The notes under the pieces: model-generated
Database searches by the model: none
What the model was told of the DNA's origin: nothing
What the model saw: only the letters and a program-made list of their open reading frames with translations
Program-made: the position numbers and the translations under genes
Assembly (NCBI RefSeq): GCF_014643695.1
Contig: NZ_BMJY01000001.1
Coordinates: 310,001 to 374,000 of the forward strand
Source of the DNA: Microbacterium album
Lineage (GTDB): Bacteria > Actinomycetota > Actinomycetes > Actinomycetales > Microbacteriaceae
DNA length: 64,000 bases
Reading direction: 5' to 3'
In this document: positions 23,222-32,237 of the stretch, piece after piece
How positions within the stretch are numbered: the stretch's first letter is position 1
How the letters are laid out: the number at the start of each line of letters is the position of its first letter

Positions 23222-25665
23222 GCGCGGCGGCCGGGCCCTCTCCCGCCGAGCGCTACGCCGCGGCGCGCGACCGGCGCGCGCACCCGGAGACGCACGCGTT
23301 CGCCGAGGCGCAGCGGTTCACGCTCGACGACTTCCAGATCGCGGGCTGCCGGGCACTGGAGGACGGGCGCAGCGTGCTCGTGGCGGCGCCCACCGGCGCG
23401 GGCAAGACGATCGTCGGCGAGTTCGCGGTGCACCTGGCGATGCGGACGCCGGATCAGAAGGCCTTCTACACGACGCCCATGAAGGCCCTGTCGAACCAGA
23501 AGTTCCGGGAGCTCCAGGACGTCTACGGCGAGGACGACGTCGGGCTGCTGACGGGCGACACCAACATCAACGGGTCGGCTCGGGTGCTCGTCATGACGAC
23601 CGAGGTGCTCCGCAACATGCTCTACGCGGACTCGCCGGCGCTGCGCGGGCTCCGCTACGTCGTCATGGACGAGGTCCACTACCTCGCGGACCGTTTCCGC
23701 GGCGCCGTGTGGGAAGAGGTCATCATCCACCTCCCCGCCGACGTGCGGCTCGTGTCCCTGAGCGCCACCGTGTCGAACGCCGAGGAGTTCGGCGACTGGC
23801 TCGACACCGTGCGCGGCGACACCGAGGTGATCGTGTCCGAGACGCGCCCCGTGCCGCTCGAGCAGCACGTCCTGGTGCGCGGCGACCTGCTGCCGCTGTT
23901 CGACGACCGCGCGGGGGCGGCGACGACGCAGGTCAACCAGGAGCTGCTGCGCGTGCGCAGCTCGTTCGCCGCGGCCAGCGGCGGCTTCTCGGCCGTCCAC
24001 CGGGGCGGCCGGCGCCGCAGCGGCCCGCGTCGACCCCCGCCACCGCGTCGCATGGAGCGCATCGACCGGCCCGACGTCGTGCAGCTGCTCGAGCGCTCCA
24101 ACCTGCTGCCGGCGATCTTCTTCATCTTCAGCAGGGCCGGCTGCGACGCGGCCGTCCAGCAGGTGCGGCGGTCGGGTCTCCGGCTGACGACCGCGGAGGA
24201 GCGCGCGGAGATCCGCGAGATCGTCGAGGCTCGCACGGCCGCACTTCCCGACGAGGACCTCGGTGCGCTCGGCTACTGGGAATGGGTCGAGAACCTCGAA
24301 CGCGGCGTCGCGTCGCACCACGCGGGTCTGCTTCCCGCGTTCAAAGAGGTCGTCGAAGAGCTGTTCCAGCGCAAGCTCGTCCGAGTCGTGTTCGCGACCG
24401 AGACGCTGGCGCTCGGCATCAACATGCCGGCACGAACCGTCGTGCTGGAGAAGCTCGAGAAGTTCAACGGCGAGGCGCGCGTCGCGATCACCTCCGGCGA
24501 GTACACGCAGCTCACCGGCCGGGCCGGGCGGCGCGGCATCGATGTCGAGGGCCACGCGGTCGTGCAGTGGACGGAGGGCCTCGATCCGCAGGCCGTCGCC
24601 GCGCTCGCCTCACGGCGCACGTACCCCCTGAACTCGAGCTTCCGCCCCACCTACAACATGGCCGTCAACCTGATCGACCAGTTCGGGCGCGCCCGGGCCC
24701 GCGAGGTGCTCGAGTCGTCGTTCGCGCAGTTCCAGGCGGACCGGGCCGTGGTCGGGCTCGCACGGCAGGTCAAGGACGCCGAGGAGTCCCTCGCCGGCTA
24801 CGAGAAGGCCATGACGTGCGAGCACGGGGACTTCACCGAGTATTCGGCCATCCGGCGGGACCTCAGCGATCTCGAGAAGCTCAACCGGAAGGACCAGGGC
24901 GCCTCCCGCGGCACGCGCGAGAAACGCCAGCGCGAGATCAACGGCCTGCGCCGTCGCATGCAGCGCCACCCGTGCCACCGGTGCCCGGACCGTGAGAAGC
25001 ACGCGCGCTGGGCCGAGCGCTACTGGAAGCTGCGCCGGCAGACCGACAAGACCCGCCGACAGATCGAGAGCCGCACGGGCACCGTGGCGCGCGTCTTCGA
25101 CCGCATCATCGACGTCCTCGTCGCGCTCGACTACGTGCGCCTGGAGGGCGACGAGGCGACGCTGACCGACGCGGGCCGCCGCATGCGGCGCATCTACGGC
25201 GAGCGGGATCTGCTCGTCGCGGAGGCGCTGCGCACCGGGATCTGGAGGAACCTGGACGCCGCCTCGCTCGCGGCGCTCGCGTGTGCGCTCGTGTACGAGC
25301 CGCGACGCGACGACGCGGGCGCCGACCCCCGTTCGCTCCCTCGCGGGGCGTTCCGGATCGCCCTGAGCGAGACCGAGGACCTCTGGGCGCGCCTCGACGA
25401 CCTGGAGCAGGAGCACCACCTGCCCGGCACGGAGCCCGTCTCCACCGGGCTCGCGGCGGCGATGCACATGTGGGCGCGCGGCGCGCTGCTCGACCGGGTC
25501 CTGACCGAGGCCGACATGGCGGCGGGCGACTTCGTGCGCTGGGCGAAGCAGACCATCGACCTGCTGGACCAGCTCTCGCTCGTCGCCGAGGGTGAGCTCG
25601 CCCGCACCGCTCGCCGCGCGCTCGACGCCGTCCGGCGCGGCATCGTCGCGTACAGCTCGGTGTGA
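23218..25665 (+). CDS. HelY-type DEAD/DEAH-box RNA helicase (Ski2/Mtr4-like)
   Basis: An 815-residue ATP-dependent RNA helicase of the Ski2-like group. Q-motif region FTLDDFQIAGCRALEDG, Walker A VAAPTGAGKTIVGEFAVHL (about residue 57), motif Ib VMTTEVLRNML, Walker B VVMDEVHYLADRFRG, motif III LSATVSN. The C-terminal helicase part has VFATETLALGINMPARTV and motif VI QLTGRAGRRGIDVEGH. A Cys-rich short loop, HPCHRCPDREKHARW, and a helical C-terminal domain follow. GTG 23218 overlaps the tatC stop. In mycobacteria the orthologue helY sits in the same place. The likely role is RNA turnover or structured-RNA handling. Confidence 0.92.
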   Translation: MSAAAGPSPAERYAAARDRRAHPETHAFAEAQRFTLDDFQIAGCRALEDGRSVLVAAPTGAGKTIVGEFAVHLAMRTPDQKAFYTTPMKALSNQKFRELQDVYGEDDVGLLTGDTNINGSARVLVMTTEVLRNMLYADSPALRGLRYVVMDEVHYLADRFRGAVWEEVIIHLPADVRLVSLSATVSNAEEFGDWLDTVRGDTEVIVSETRPVPLEQHVLVRGDLLPLFDDRAGAATTQVNQELLRVRSSFAAASGGFSAVHRGGRRRSGPRRPPPPRRMERIDRPDVVQLLERSNLLPAIFFIFSRAGCDAAVQQVRRSGLRLTTAEERAEIREIVEARTAALPDEDLGALGYWEWVENLERGVASHHAGLLPAFKEVVEELFQRKLVRVVFATETLALGINMPARTVVLEKLEKFNGEARVAITSGEYTQLTGRAGRRGIDVEGHAVVQWTEGLDPQAVAALASRRTYPLNSSFRPTYNMAVNLIDQFGRARAREVLESSFAQFQADRAVVGLARQVKDAEESLAGYEKAMTCEHGDFTEYSAIRRDLSDLEKLNRKDQGASRGTREKRQREINGLRRRMQRHPCHRCPDREKHARWAERYWKLRRQTDKTRRQIESRTGTVARVFDRIIDVLVALDYVRLEGDEATLTDAGRRMRRIYGERDLLVAEALRTGIWRNLDAASLAALACALVYEPRRDDAGADPRSLPRGAFRIALSETEDLWARLDDLEQEHHLPGTEPVSTGLAAAMHMWARGALLDRVLTEADMAAGDFVRWAKQTIDLLDQLSLVAEGELARTARRALDAVRRGIVAYSSV

Positions 25666-27317
25666 GAGCCATGCGAGATCGTCCGGCCGCGGCCTCGCCG
25701 CGCCCCCTCCTGCCCCTCTGGGCCGCCGTGCCCGCGGCCGCGGCGGGCGGGCTGGCGCTGGACGCGGCCTTTCCCGAGCTCGGGATCTGGCCGCTCGCCT
25801 TCCTCGCTGTGGGGCTCTCGCTCGCCTCGCTCATCGGACGCCGAGTCGGCGGCGCGCTGCTCGTCGGACTCGCCTTCGGCGCCGCGTTCTGGTTCCCGCA
25901 CCTCGACTGGGCGGCCCGCTTCCTCGGCGACCACCCGCTCGCCTGGGTGCCGTGGACCGCTCTCGCCGGAGTCCAGACCCTGTTCTCGGCGCTCGGGGCG
26001 ATCCCGATCTCCCTGGCCTATCGGTGGTTCCCCGACCGGCGCGTGCCCCGGCTCACGCTGCTGCCGCTCCTGGTCGGAGCGGTCTGGACCGCGCGCGAGC
26101 TGGTGATGGGGAACTGGCCATACGGGGGATTCCCCTGGGCCAGGCTCGGGATGACGCAGTCGGAGGGGCCCTTCGCCGCCGTCGCGTCGTGGCTCGGCGT
26201 GAGCGGCCTGTCGTTCCTCATGGCGGTGCTCACGGCCGCGCTGCTCGAGCTCGCGCGCGTCCGCCCGGTTCGCCTGCGGTCGCTGCTGCCGGCGGTCGCG
26301 CTCGCTCTCGTCCTGGTCCTCACGCCGCAGTGGCAGACGGGCACCGCCGGGACCATGCGCGTGGGCGCCGTGCAGGGCAACGGGCCCGCGGCGTACTTCG
26401 ACGAGCGCAGCCGGGGCGACATCCTGGCGGCGCAGCTGGAGGCGTCCCAGCCGTTGCGGCACGAGGACGTGGACGTCGTCCTCTGGCCCGAGGGAGGCGT
26501 CGACTCCGACCCCCGCGCGGACCGGGCCACGGCCCTGACCCTGAGGGTGGCGTCGCGCGCGTTCGGCGCGCCGATCCTGCTCAACGCCGCCTCGGAGGAG
26601 GGGGACCTCGTCTACAACACGTCGATGCTGTGGACCGAGGACGGCCTCGACGCCGACGGCGGCCTGCAGACCCACGCGAAGCGGCATCCCGTCCCGTTCG
26701 GCGAGTACGTGCCGGACCGCGAATTCTACGGCGCGATCGTGCCCGACCTGATCGGCCTCATCGGGCGCGAGTACACGCCGGGAACGGACGCGCCCGTGGT
26801 CGACGTCGACGCGGTCCGCATCGGCCTCGCGATCTGCTTCGACGTCATCTACGACGACGTCATCCGCGAGGGAGCCCGCGAGGGCGCGCAGGTCTTCATG
26901 TTCCAGACGAACAACGCCGACTTCCGCGGCACGGACGAGAACCTGCAGCAGCTCGCGTTCGCGCGCATGCGCGCGATCGAAACGGGTCGCACCGTCGTGA
27001 ACCTCTCCACCGTCGGCACGAGCCAGGTGATCGCTCCCGACGGTACGACGATGTCGGCGCTGGGCGTGGACGAGGCGGGGCTCCTCGTGTCCGAGCTCGA
27101 GCTGCGCGAGGGCCTCACGCCCGCGGTCGTGCTCGGACCCTGGGTGCAGGCCGCGCTGCTCGCCGGCAGCCTCGCCGCGCTGGTGCTGCTCGGTCTCGCC
27201 CGGGCCTTCCGCAGAGGAGGAGCCCGGGACGGACGCGGAGGATCCCGCCGACGGCCGCGCGCCGCGCCGCGACGTCCCCGGAGCGACGTCGACCGCGTCG
27301 TCGCGATGTTCCGCTGA
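25662..27317 (+). CDS. lnt: Apolipoprotein N-acyltransferase
   Basis: A 551-residue inner-membrane enzyme adding the third acyl chain to lipoproteins. Six hydrophobic segments fill about residues 18-225, then comes a nitrilase-fold domain. The catalytic triad is visible: Glu in VLWPEGGVD, Lys in HAKRHPVPFGEYVP, and Cys in LAICFDVIYDD. A final transmembrane helix (AALLAGSLAALVLLGLA) and a basic Arg-rich tail close the protein. GTG 25662 overlaps the helicase stop (GTGA); an ATG at 25671 is an alternative. Substrates would include lipoproteins like those encoded at 5839 and 19144. Confidence 0.93.
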   Translation: MRAMRDRPAAASPRPLLPLWAAVPAAAAGGLALDAAFPELGIWPLAFLAVGLSLASLIGRRVGGALLVGLAFGAAFWFPHLDWAARFLGDHPLAWVPWTALAGVQTLFSALGAIPISLAYRWFPDRRVPRLTLLPLLVGAVWTARELVMGNWPYGGFPWARLGMTQSEGPFAAVASWLGVSGLSFLMAVLTAALLELARVRPVRLRSLLPAVALALVLVLTPQWQTGTAGTMRVGAVQGNGPAAYFDERSRGDILAAQLEASQPLRHEDVDVVLWPEGGVDSDPRADRATALTLRVASRAFGAPILLNAASEEGDLVYNTSMLWTEDGLDADGGLQTHAKRHPVPFGEYVPDREFYGAIVPDLIGLIGREYTPGTDAPVVDVDAVRIGLAICFDVIYDDVIREGAREGAQVFMFQTNNADFRGTDENLQQLAFARMRAIETGRTVVNLSTVGTSQVIAPDGTTMSALGVDEAGLLVSELELREGLTPAVVLGPWVQAALLAGSLAALVLLGLARAFRRGGARDGRGGSRRRPRAAPRRPRSDVDRVVAMFR

Positions 27318-27353
27318 CTCCGCAAGCCCCTCCACCGGAGCGGCGGGCCTGCC

Positions 27354-27359
27354 TAGGAT
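27354..27359 (+). promoter_or_regulatory. -10 hexamer (TAGGAT), leaderless start of small protein gene
   Basis: TAGGAT followed by 7 bases and ATG 27367. Confidence 0.5.
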
Positions 27360-27366
27360 CGGGCAC

Positions 27367-27612
27367 ATGAGTTCTGACACCACGCGATTCGACGGTTCCT
27401 TCGGCGAGCCGGAGGAGAAGTACTGGTTCAACATGCGCACGCGCGAGGTCGAGCACGGGCCCGAGTCGCCCGCTCCGGACCGCGTGGGCCCGTTCGACTC
27501 CCGGGAGGAGGCGGCTCGCGCGCCGGAACGGCTCCAGGATCGGGCGAAGGCCTGGGCCGAGGACGAGGAGCGGGAGCGCGAGGCCGACTGGCCTACCGGC
27601 AACCCGGGATGA
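27367..27612 (+). CDS. Small acidic SPOR-like actinobacterial protein
   Basis: An 81-residue protein of a conserved actinobacterial type often labelled SPOR-domain-like. The recognisable block is EKYWFNMRTREVEHGPESP followed by RVGPFDSREEAARAPERL, and the C-terminus is a charged helix rich in Glu and Asp. There is no signal peptide or membrane segment. Function unknown; in the family the block resembles the repeat of SPOR peptidoglycan-binding domains but is too short for a full one. It lies upstream of glnA2, 90 bases away, and has its own leaderless-type promoter. Confidence 0.75.
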   Translation: MSSDTTRFDGSFGEPEEKYWFNMRTREVEHGPESPAPDRVGPFDSREEAARAPERLQDRAKAWAEDEEREREADWPTGNPG

Positions 27613-27650
27613 CGCGGCCCGCGCGACGCTGTCGACGCCACCGCGGGCAG

Positions 27651-27656
27651 TAGGCT
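27651..27656 (+). promoter_or_regulatory. Candidate -10 (TAGGCT) for glnA2
   Basis: TAGGCT lies 46 bases before the glnA2 ATG; the leader carries an AGAGGGGA ribosome site. I looked for a GlnR box here and saw none. Confidence 0.4.
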
Positions 27657-27702
27657 GAGCGGGCGGGGACGCCCCGTCACCTGTTCCTGCAGAGGGGAAT
27701 CG

Positions 27703-29037
27703 ATGGACAAGCAGAGGGACTTCGTGCTGCGCACGATCGAGGAGCGCGGCGTCAAGTTCGTGCGGCTCTGGTTCACGGACGTGATCGGCACCCTGAAGTC
27801 GGTCGCGATCGCGCCGGCCGAGGTCGAGGGCGCGTTCACCGAGGGGATCGGCTTCGACGGCTCGGCGATCGAGGGACTCACGCGCACGTACGAGTCGGAC
27901 CTGCTCGCGCATCCCGACCCGACGACGTTCCAGATCCTGCCGTGGCGCGGCGAGATCGATCCCACGGCGCGGATGTTCTGCGACATCACGACGCCGGACG
28001 GTCAGCCGGCGGTCGCGGACCCCCGTAACGTGCTCAAGCGCACGCTCGCCAAGGCCGCCGACGCCGGCTTCACGTTCTACACTCACCCCGAGATCGAGTT
28101 CTACCTCCTGAAGGCCGGTGCGAGCCCCGAGGCGATCGAGCCGGTCGACCACGCCGGGTACTTCGACAACGTCCCCGGCGGCACGGCGCACGACTTCCGG
28201 CGGCGGTCGGTGCGCATGCTGGAGGACCTCGGCATCTCGGTCGAGTACAGCCACCACGAGGGCGGGCCGGGCCAGAACGAGATCGACCTGCGCTACGCCG
28301 ACGGCCTGACCATGGCCGACAACATCATGACGTTCCGCACCGTGGTCAAGGAGGTGGCGATCGAGCAGGGCGTCCACGCGACGTTCATGCCCAAGCCCCT
28401 CTACGGCGAGCCGGGCAGCGGCATGCACACGCACATGTCACTGTTCGAGGGAGACACCAACGCGTTCTACGAAGAGGGCGCCGAGTACCAGCTCTCCAAG
28501 GTCGGGCGGCAGTTCATCGCGGGACTGCTGCAGCACGCCAACGAGATCGCGGCCGTCACGAATCAGTTCGTCAACTCGTACAAGCGCCTGTGGGGCGGCG
28601 ACGAGGCGCCGAGCTACATCACGTGGGGGCACAACAACCGCTCGGCCCTCGTACGGGTGCCCATGTACAAGCCCGGCAAGAGCCAGTCGGCGCGCGTCGA
28701 GCACCGCGGCATCGACTCGGCGGCGAACCCGTACCTCGCGTACGCGCTGATGCTCGCGGCGGGGCTGAAGGGCATCCAGGAGGAGTACGAGCTGCCGGCG
28801 GAGGCGGAGGACAACGTGTGGGCCCTCAGCGAGGGGGAACGGCGCGCCCTCGGCTACCGGCCGCTGCCCTCGAGCCTCGAGGACGCGGTCGAGTACATGG
28901 AGGAGAGCGAGCTGGTCGCCGAGACCCTCGGTGAGCAGGTGTTCCGCTACGTGCTCAGCAACAAGCGCCGCGAGTATCAGCAGTACCGCTCGCAGGTCAC
29001 GCATTTCGAGTTGAAGCACAGCCTCGACATCATCTGA
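27703..29037 (+). CDS. glnA2: Glutamine synthetase, GlnA2 type
   Basis: A 444-residue type I glutamine synthetase that makes glutamine from glutamate, ammonia and ATP. The beta-grasp N-domain contains GFDGSAIEGLTR, the metal-binding strand is FYTHPEIEFYLL, the ammonia/glutamate region is HHEGGPGQNEIDLRYADGL, and the ATP region is FMPKPLYGEPGSGMHTHMSL followed by SYITWGHNNRSALVRVP. It is about 30 residues shorter than GlnA1 and more like mycobacterial GlnA2. It is followed after 43 bases by glnE, as in mycobacteria. ATG 27703 has AGAGGGGA upstream. Confidence 0.93.
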   Translation: MDKQRDFVLRTIEERGVKFVRLWFTDVIGTLKSVAIAPAEVEGAFTEGIGFDGSAIEGLTRTYESDLLAHPDPTTFQILPWRGEIDPTARMFCDITTPDGQPAVADPRNVLKRTLAKAADAGFTFYTHPEIEFYLLKAGASPEAIEPVDHAGYFDNVPGGTAHDFRRRSVRMLEDLGISVEYSHHEGGPGQNEIDLRYADGLTMADNIMTFRTVVKEVAIEQGVHATFMPKPLYGEPGSGMHTHMSLFEGDTNAFYEEGAEYQLSKVGRQFIAGLLQHANEIAAVTNQFVNSYKRLWGGDEAPSYITWGHNNRSALVRVPMYKPGKSQSARVEHRGIDSAANPYLAYALMLAAGLKGIQEEYELPAEAEDNVWALSEGERRALGYRPLPSSLEDAVEYMEESELVAETLGEQVFRYVLSNKRREYQQYRSQVTHFELKHSLDII

Positions 29038-29080
29038 TGCGGCCCGAGAGCGGCGCACCGGGCGAGCGTAGCGGGTCGAC

Positions 29081-32080
29081 GTGAGCACGCGCGATCGTTC
29101 GTCGGTGCTGACGGAGCTGGCGCGGCTGGGGTTCTCCCGGCTGGGTGAGGCCGAGGTCGCCATCCAGGAGCTGCGCGAACTGGTCGGCCTCGACCGGAGC
29201 GAACTGCTCGCCGAGGCCGCGGGAGCGGCCGATCCGGACGAGGCGCTGGCCGGTCTGGTGCGCATCGCCCGGCGGCGGGCCGAGCCGGTGCGCGACGTGC
29301 TCGCGGATCCCCGGGGGCAGCGGGTCGCGTGGCGGCTCCTGGGCGCCTCGCGCGGCTTCGCCGACTTCTACCTGCGACGCCCCGAGCGCTTCGAGGCGCT
29401 CCGCGGGGCGGGCGAACGGCTCCCCGGCGCCGACGAGCTGCGCCGCGTGCTGCTCGCCTCCGTCGGCGCCGACGCGGAGGGCTTCGCCGCATCGGGCGAC
29501 GACTCCGCGTGGGTGGGGCTGCGCGTGGCGTATCGCGCCGAGCTCGCCGGCATCGCGGCGTACGACCTCCTGCATCCGGAGCCGGTCGCCGCGGTCGACG
29601 GTGTGACGGCGGCGCTCGCGGACGCGGCGGGGGCCGCGCTGGAGGCCTCGCTCGCCGTCGCGCGTGCCAAGGTCGCGGGCGCCGGGGCCTCGCGCTCGGA
29701 GGTCGCGGCGACGCGCCTGGCGATCATCGGCATGGGCAAGGCCGGTGCGCGGGAGCTGAACTACGTCAGCGACGTCGACGTGATCTTCGTCGCCGGCGTG
29801 GACGCCCAGGGGGCCGGCGACGACGGCGTGGGCGAGGGTCGCGCCATCGAGATCGCGACACGGCTCGCCGTGCAGACCATGCGCGGGATCGACGGGATCG
29901 AGGCGGAGCCGCCGCTGTGGGAGGTGGACCCCAACCTGCGTCCCGAGGGGAAGCAGGGTGCGCTCGTCCGCACCCTCGAGTCGCACGTGGCGTATTACGA
30001 GCGCTGGGCGAAGAGCTGGGAATTCCAGGCGCTGCTCAAGGCGCGGCCGTTGGCGGGCGACCCCGCGCTGGGGGAGGCGTACGTCGCGGCCATGCAGCCG
30101 CGCGTCTGGGCGAGCAGTGCGCGCGAGGACTTCGTGGACAGCGTCCAGGCCATGCGCGAGCGGGTGATGGAGCACATCCCCGCGGAGGACGTGCCGTTCC
30201 AGCTCAAGCTCGGCCCGGGTGGCATCCGGGACATCGAGTTCGCCGTGCAGCTCCTCCAGCTGGTGCACGGACGTGTCGACGAGTCGGTGCGCCAGCGCGG
30301 GACGCTCGGGGCGATCGCGGCGCTCGAGGAGGGCGGGTACATCGGGCGTGCGGAAGCGGCCGCGTTCGGGAGGGACTATCGCACGCTGCGGCTCCTGGAG
30401 CACCGGCTTCAGCTGGCCGGCCTGTCCCGCACCCATCTCATGCCGCGCGACGACGACGGACTGCGCGCGCTCGCGCGGGCGACGGGACTGGCCGAGTCAG
30501 CCGAGGGCCTCCAGCGCGTGTGGGACGACATCCGGCGCGAGGTGCGCGAGATCCACGTGCGCCTGTTCTATCGCCCGCTGCTGGCGGCGGTCGCGCGGTT
30601 GCCGCAGGACGAGGCCTCGCTCACGCCGGACCAAGCGCGCGACCGTCTCGCCGCGATCGGCTTCCGCGAACCGGCGGTCGCGCTGCGGCACATCGCGGCC
30701 GTGACGAGCGGGCTGAGCCGGAAGTCGACCATCCAACGCCACCTGATGCCCGTCATGCTCCGGATGTTCGCCGAGGGCGTCGATCCGGACTCGGGGCTGA
30801 TCTCCTTCCGGCGCGTCAGCGAGCGGCTGGGTGAGACGCCGTGGTTCCTGCGCATGCTGCGCGATTCCTCCGGAGCGGCCGAGCGGCTGACGAAGCTGCT
30901 GTCGGGGTCACGCTACGTGGGCGAGCTGATGGAGTGGATCCCCGAGTCCGTAGCCTGGCTCGACAGCGACGACCAGCTGCTGCCCCGCGCGTCCGCCTCG
31001 CTGCAGGAGGAGGCCCGGGCGATTCAGACCCGGCACGCCACGATCGAGGACGCGATGCGCGCCGTGCGGGCCCTGCGGCGCCGTGAGACGCTCCGCGCCG
31101 CGATGGGGGCGATGCTCGGCGTGACCACGATCGAGCAGCTGAGCGCGGCGCTCACGGGCATCACGGAGGTGACCCTCCAGGCGACGCTGCGCGCCGTGCG
31201 GCGCGAGGTCGTGCCCGCCGACGCCGACGACCTCGACTTCGCGATCATCGGCATGGGGCGGTTCGGCGGCGCGGAGCTCGGCTTCGGCTCCGACGCCGAC
31301 GTGCTGTACGTGTATCGCCCCGAGTCCGTCGAGCCGCAGCGCGCGGAGAGCCTCGCACGCAAGATCGTGGCCGAGCTGAGACGGGTCTCGGAGGACCTGC
31401 GCCTGCCGCTCGAGCTCGATGCCGATCTGCGTCCGGAGGGCCGCAAGGGGCCCATCGTGCGGTCGCTCGACGCGTACGGCGAGTACTACCGGCGCTGGTC
31501 CCTGTCATGGGAGGCGCAGGCGCTTCTGCGCGCGCGGGGCGTTGCGGGCTCGACCAAGCTCATCCAGGCGTTCGAGGAGCTCGCCGACGCCGTTCGCTAT
31601 CCCGCGGAGGCCGACCCGCAGGCGCTGCGGGAGATCCGGCGCATCAAGGCCAGAGTCGAGGCGGAGCGCCTGCCGCAGGGCGTCGACCGCTCGCGCCATC
31701 TCAAGCTCGGCCCCGGCGGTCTGAGCGATGTCGAATGGCTCGTGCAGCTGTTGCAGCTGCAACACGCCCACGACGTCCCGGCGCTGCGCACGACGTCGAC
31801 CCTCGGCGCGCTGGGCGCAGCCGTCGACGCGGGCCTCGTGGGGGAGGAGGACGCGGGACTGCTGACGGACGCGTGGATGCTCGCGGCGCGTCTGCGCTCC
31901 GCCAACACGCTCCTGTCGGGCCAGACGAGCGACGTGCTCCCGCTCGACCGCCGCCGCCTCGACGGCATCGGCCGCATCCTCGGCTACCCGCCGCGCAGCG
32001 CGACGCGCGTCGAGGACGACTGGCTGCGCACGGCCCGCCGCGCCCGCCGCGTCTTCGACCGCCTCTTCTACGGCGACTGA
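29081..32080 (+). CDS. glnE: Bifunctional glutamine synthetase adenylyltransferase/adenylyl-removing enzyme
   Basis: A 999-residue enzyme that adenylylates glutamine synthetase to switch it off under nitrogen excess and removes the AMP when nitrogen is short. It has two nucleotidyltransferase domains. The N-terminal (removing) domain carries GMGKAGARELNYVSDVDVIF at about residue 218, and the C-terminal (adenylylating) domain GMGRFGGAELGFGSDADVLY at about residue 724. Each is followed by a helical GlnD/GlnE-type domain with LKLGPGGIRDIEF and LKLGPGGLSDVEW. The likely target is GlnA1 encoded convergently downstream, which keeps the DLYELP adenylylation site. GTG start. Confidence 0.95.
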   Translation: MSTRDRSSVLTELARLGFSRLGEAEVAIQELRELVGLDRSELLAEAAGAADPDEALAGLVRIARRRAEPVRDVLADPRGQRVAWRLLGASRGFADFYLRRPERFEALRGAGERLPGADELRRVLLASVGADAEGFAASGDDSAWVGLRVAYRAELAGIAAYDLLHPEPVAAVDGVTAALADAAGAALEASLAVARAKVAGAGASRSEVAATRLAIIGMGKAGARELNYVSDVDVIFVAGVDAQGAGDDGVGEGRAIEIATRLAVQTMRGIDGIEAEPPLWEVDPNLRPEGKQGALVRTLESHVAYYERWAKSWEFQALLKARPLAGDPALGEAYVAAMQPRVWASSAREDFVDSVQAMRERVMEHIPAEDVPFQLKLGPGGIRDIEFAVQLLQLVHGRVDESVRQRGTLGAIAALEEGGYIGRAEAAAFGRDYRTLRLLEHRLQLAGLSRTHLMPRDDDGLRALARATGLAESAEGLQRVWDDIRREVREIHVRLFYRPLLAAVARLPQDEASLTPDQARDRLAAIGFREPAVALRHIAAVTSGLSRKSTIQRHLMPVMLRMFAEGVDPDSGLISFRRVSERLGETPWFLRMLRDSSGAAERLTKLLSGSRYVGELMEWIPESVAWLDSDDQLLPRASASLQEEARAIQTRHATIEDAMRAVRALRRRETLRAAMGAMLGVTTIEQLSAALTGITEVTLQATLRAVRREVVPADADDLDFAIIGMGRFGGAELGFGSDADVLYVYRPESVEPQRAESLARKIVAELRRVSEDLRLPLELDADLRPEGRKGPIVRSLDAYGEYYRRWSLSWEAQALLRARGVAGSTKLIQAFEELADAVRYPAEADPQALREIRRIKARVEAERLPQGVDRSRHLKLGPGGLSDVEWLVQLLQLQHAHDVPALRTTSTLGALGAAVDAGLVGEEDAGLLTDAWMLAARLRSANTLLSGQTSDVLPLDRRRLDGIGRILGYPPRSATRVEDDWLRTARRARRVFDRLFYGD

Positions 32081-32179
32081 CGCCCCGCCGCGACAATTCG
32101 TCCTCGCGCCGACAATCCCTCCCCGCGCCGACAATGCGTGTGCTCGACGCATTCTGGGCGCACGGACGGATTGTCGCGG
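32079..32179. repeat. Three 19-bp-period direct repeats ending in GACAAT plus an inverted copy
   Basis: GACAAT ends at 32097, 32116 and 32135, an exact 19-base period, each preceded by CCGCG or GCGCC. A perfect inverted counterpart of the first (CCGCGACAAT, 32088-32097) is ATTGTCGCGG at 32170-32179. It lies in the 157-base gap between convergent glnE and glnA1. Function unknown. Confidence 0.6.
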
Positions 32180-32196
32180 GATGCAGGGACGGCGAA

Positions 32197-32222
32197 GGCC
32201 CCGCTCCCGAGGGAGCGGGGCC
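32197..32222. terminator. Bidirectional terminator between glnE and glnA1
   Basis: A 12-bp perfect stem GGCCCCGCTCCC / GGGAGCGGGGCC with a minimal loop, between two convergent genes. No T-run, as is usual in high-GC actinobacteria. Confidence 0.75.
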
Positions 32223-32237
32223 CGAGGCACGGCGGGG

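Noticed and set aside
27613-27702. GlnR box upstream of glnA2
   Set aside because: I searched both strands for GTnAC-N6-GAAAC and found none here, unlike upstream of glnA1.
32079-32179. CRISPR array
   Set aside because: Only three short 19-base units with no distinct spacers and no cas genes anywhere in the window.
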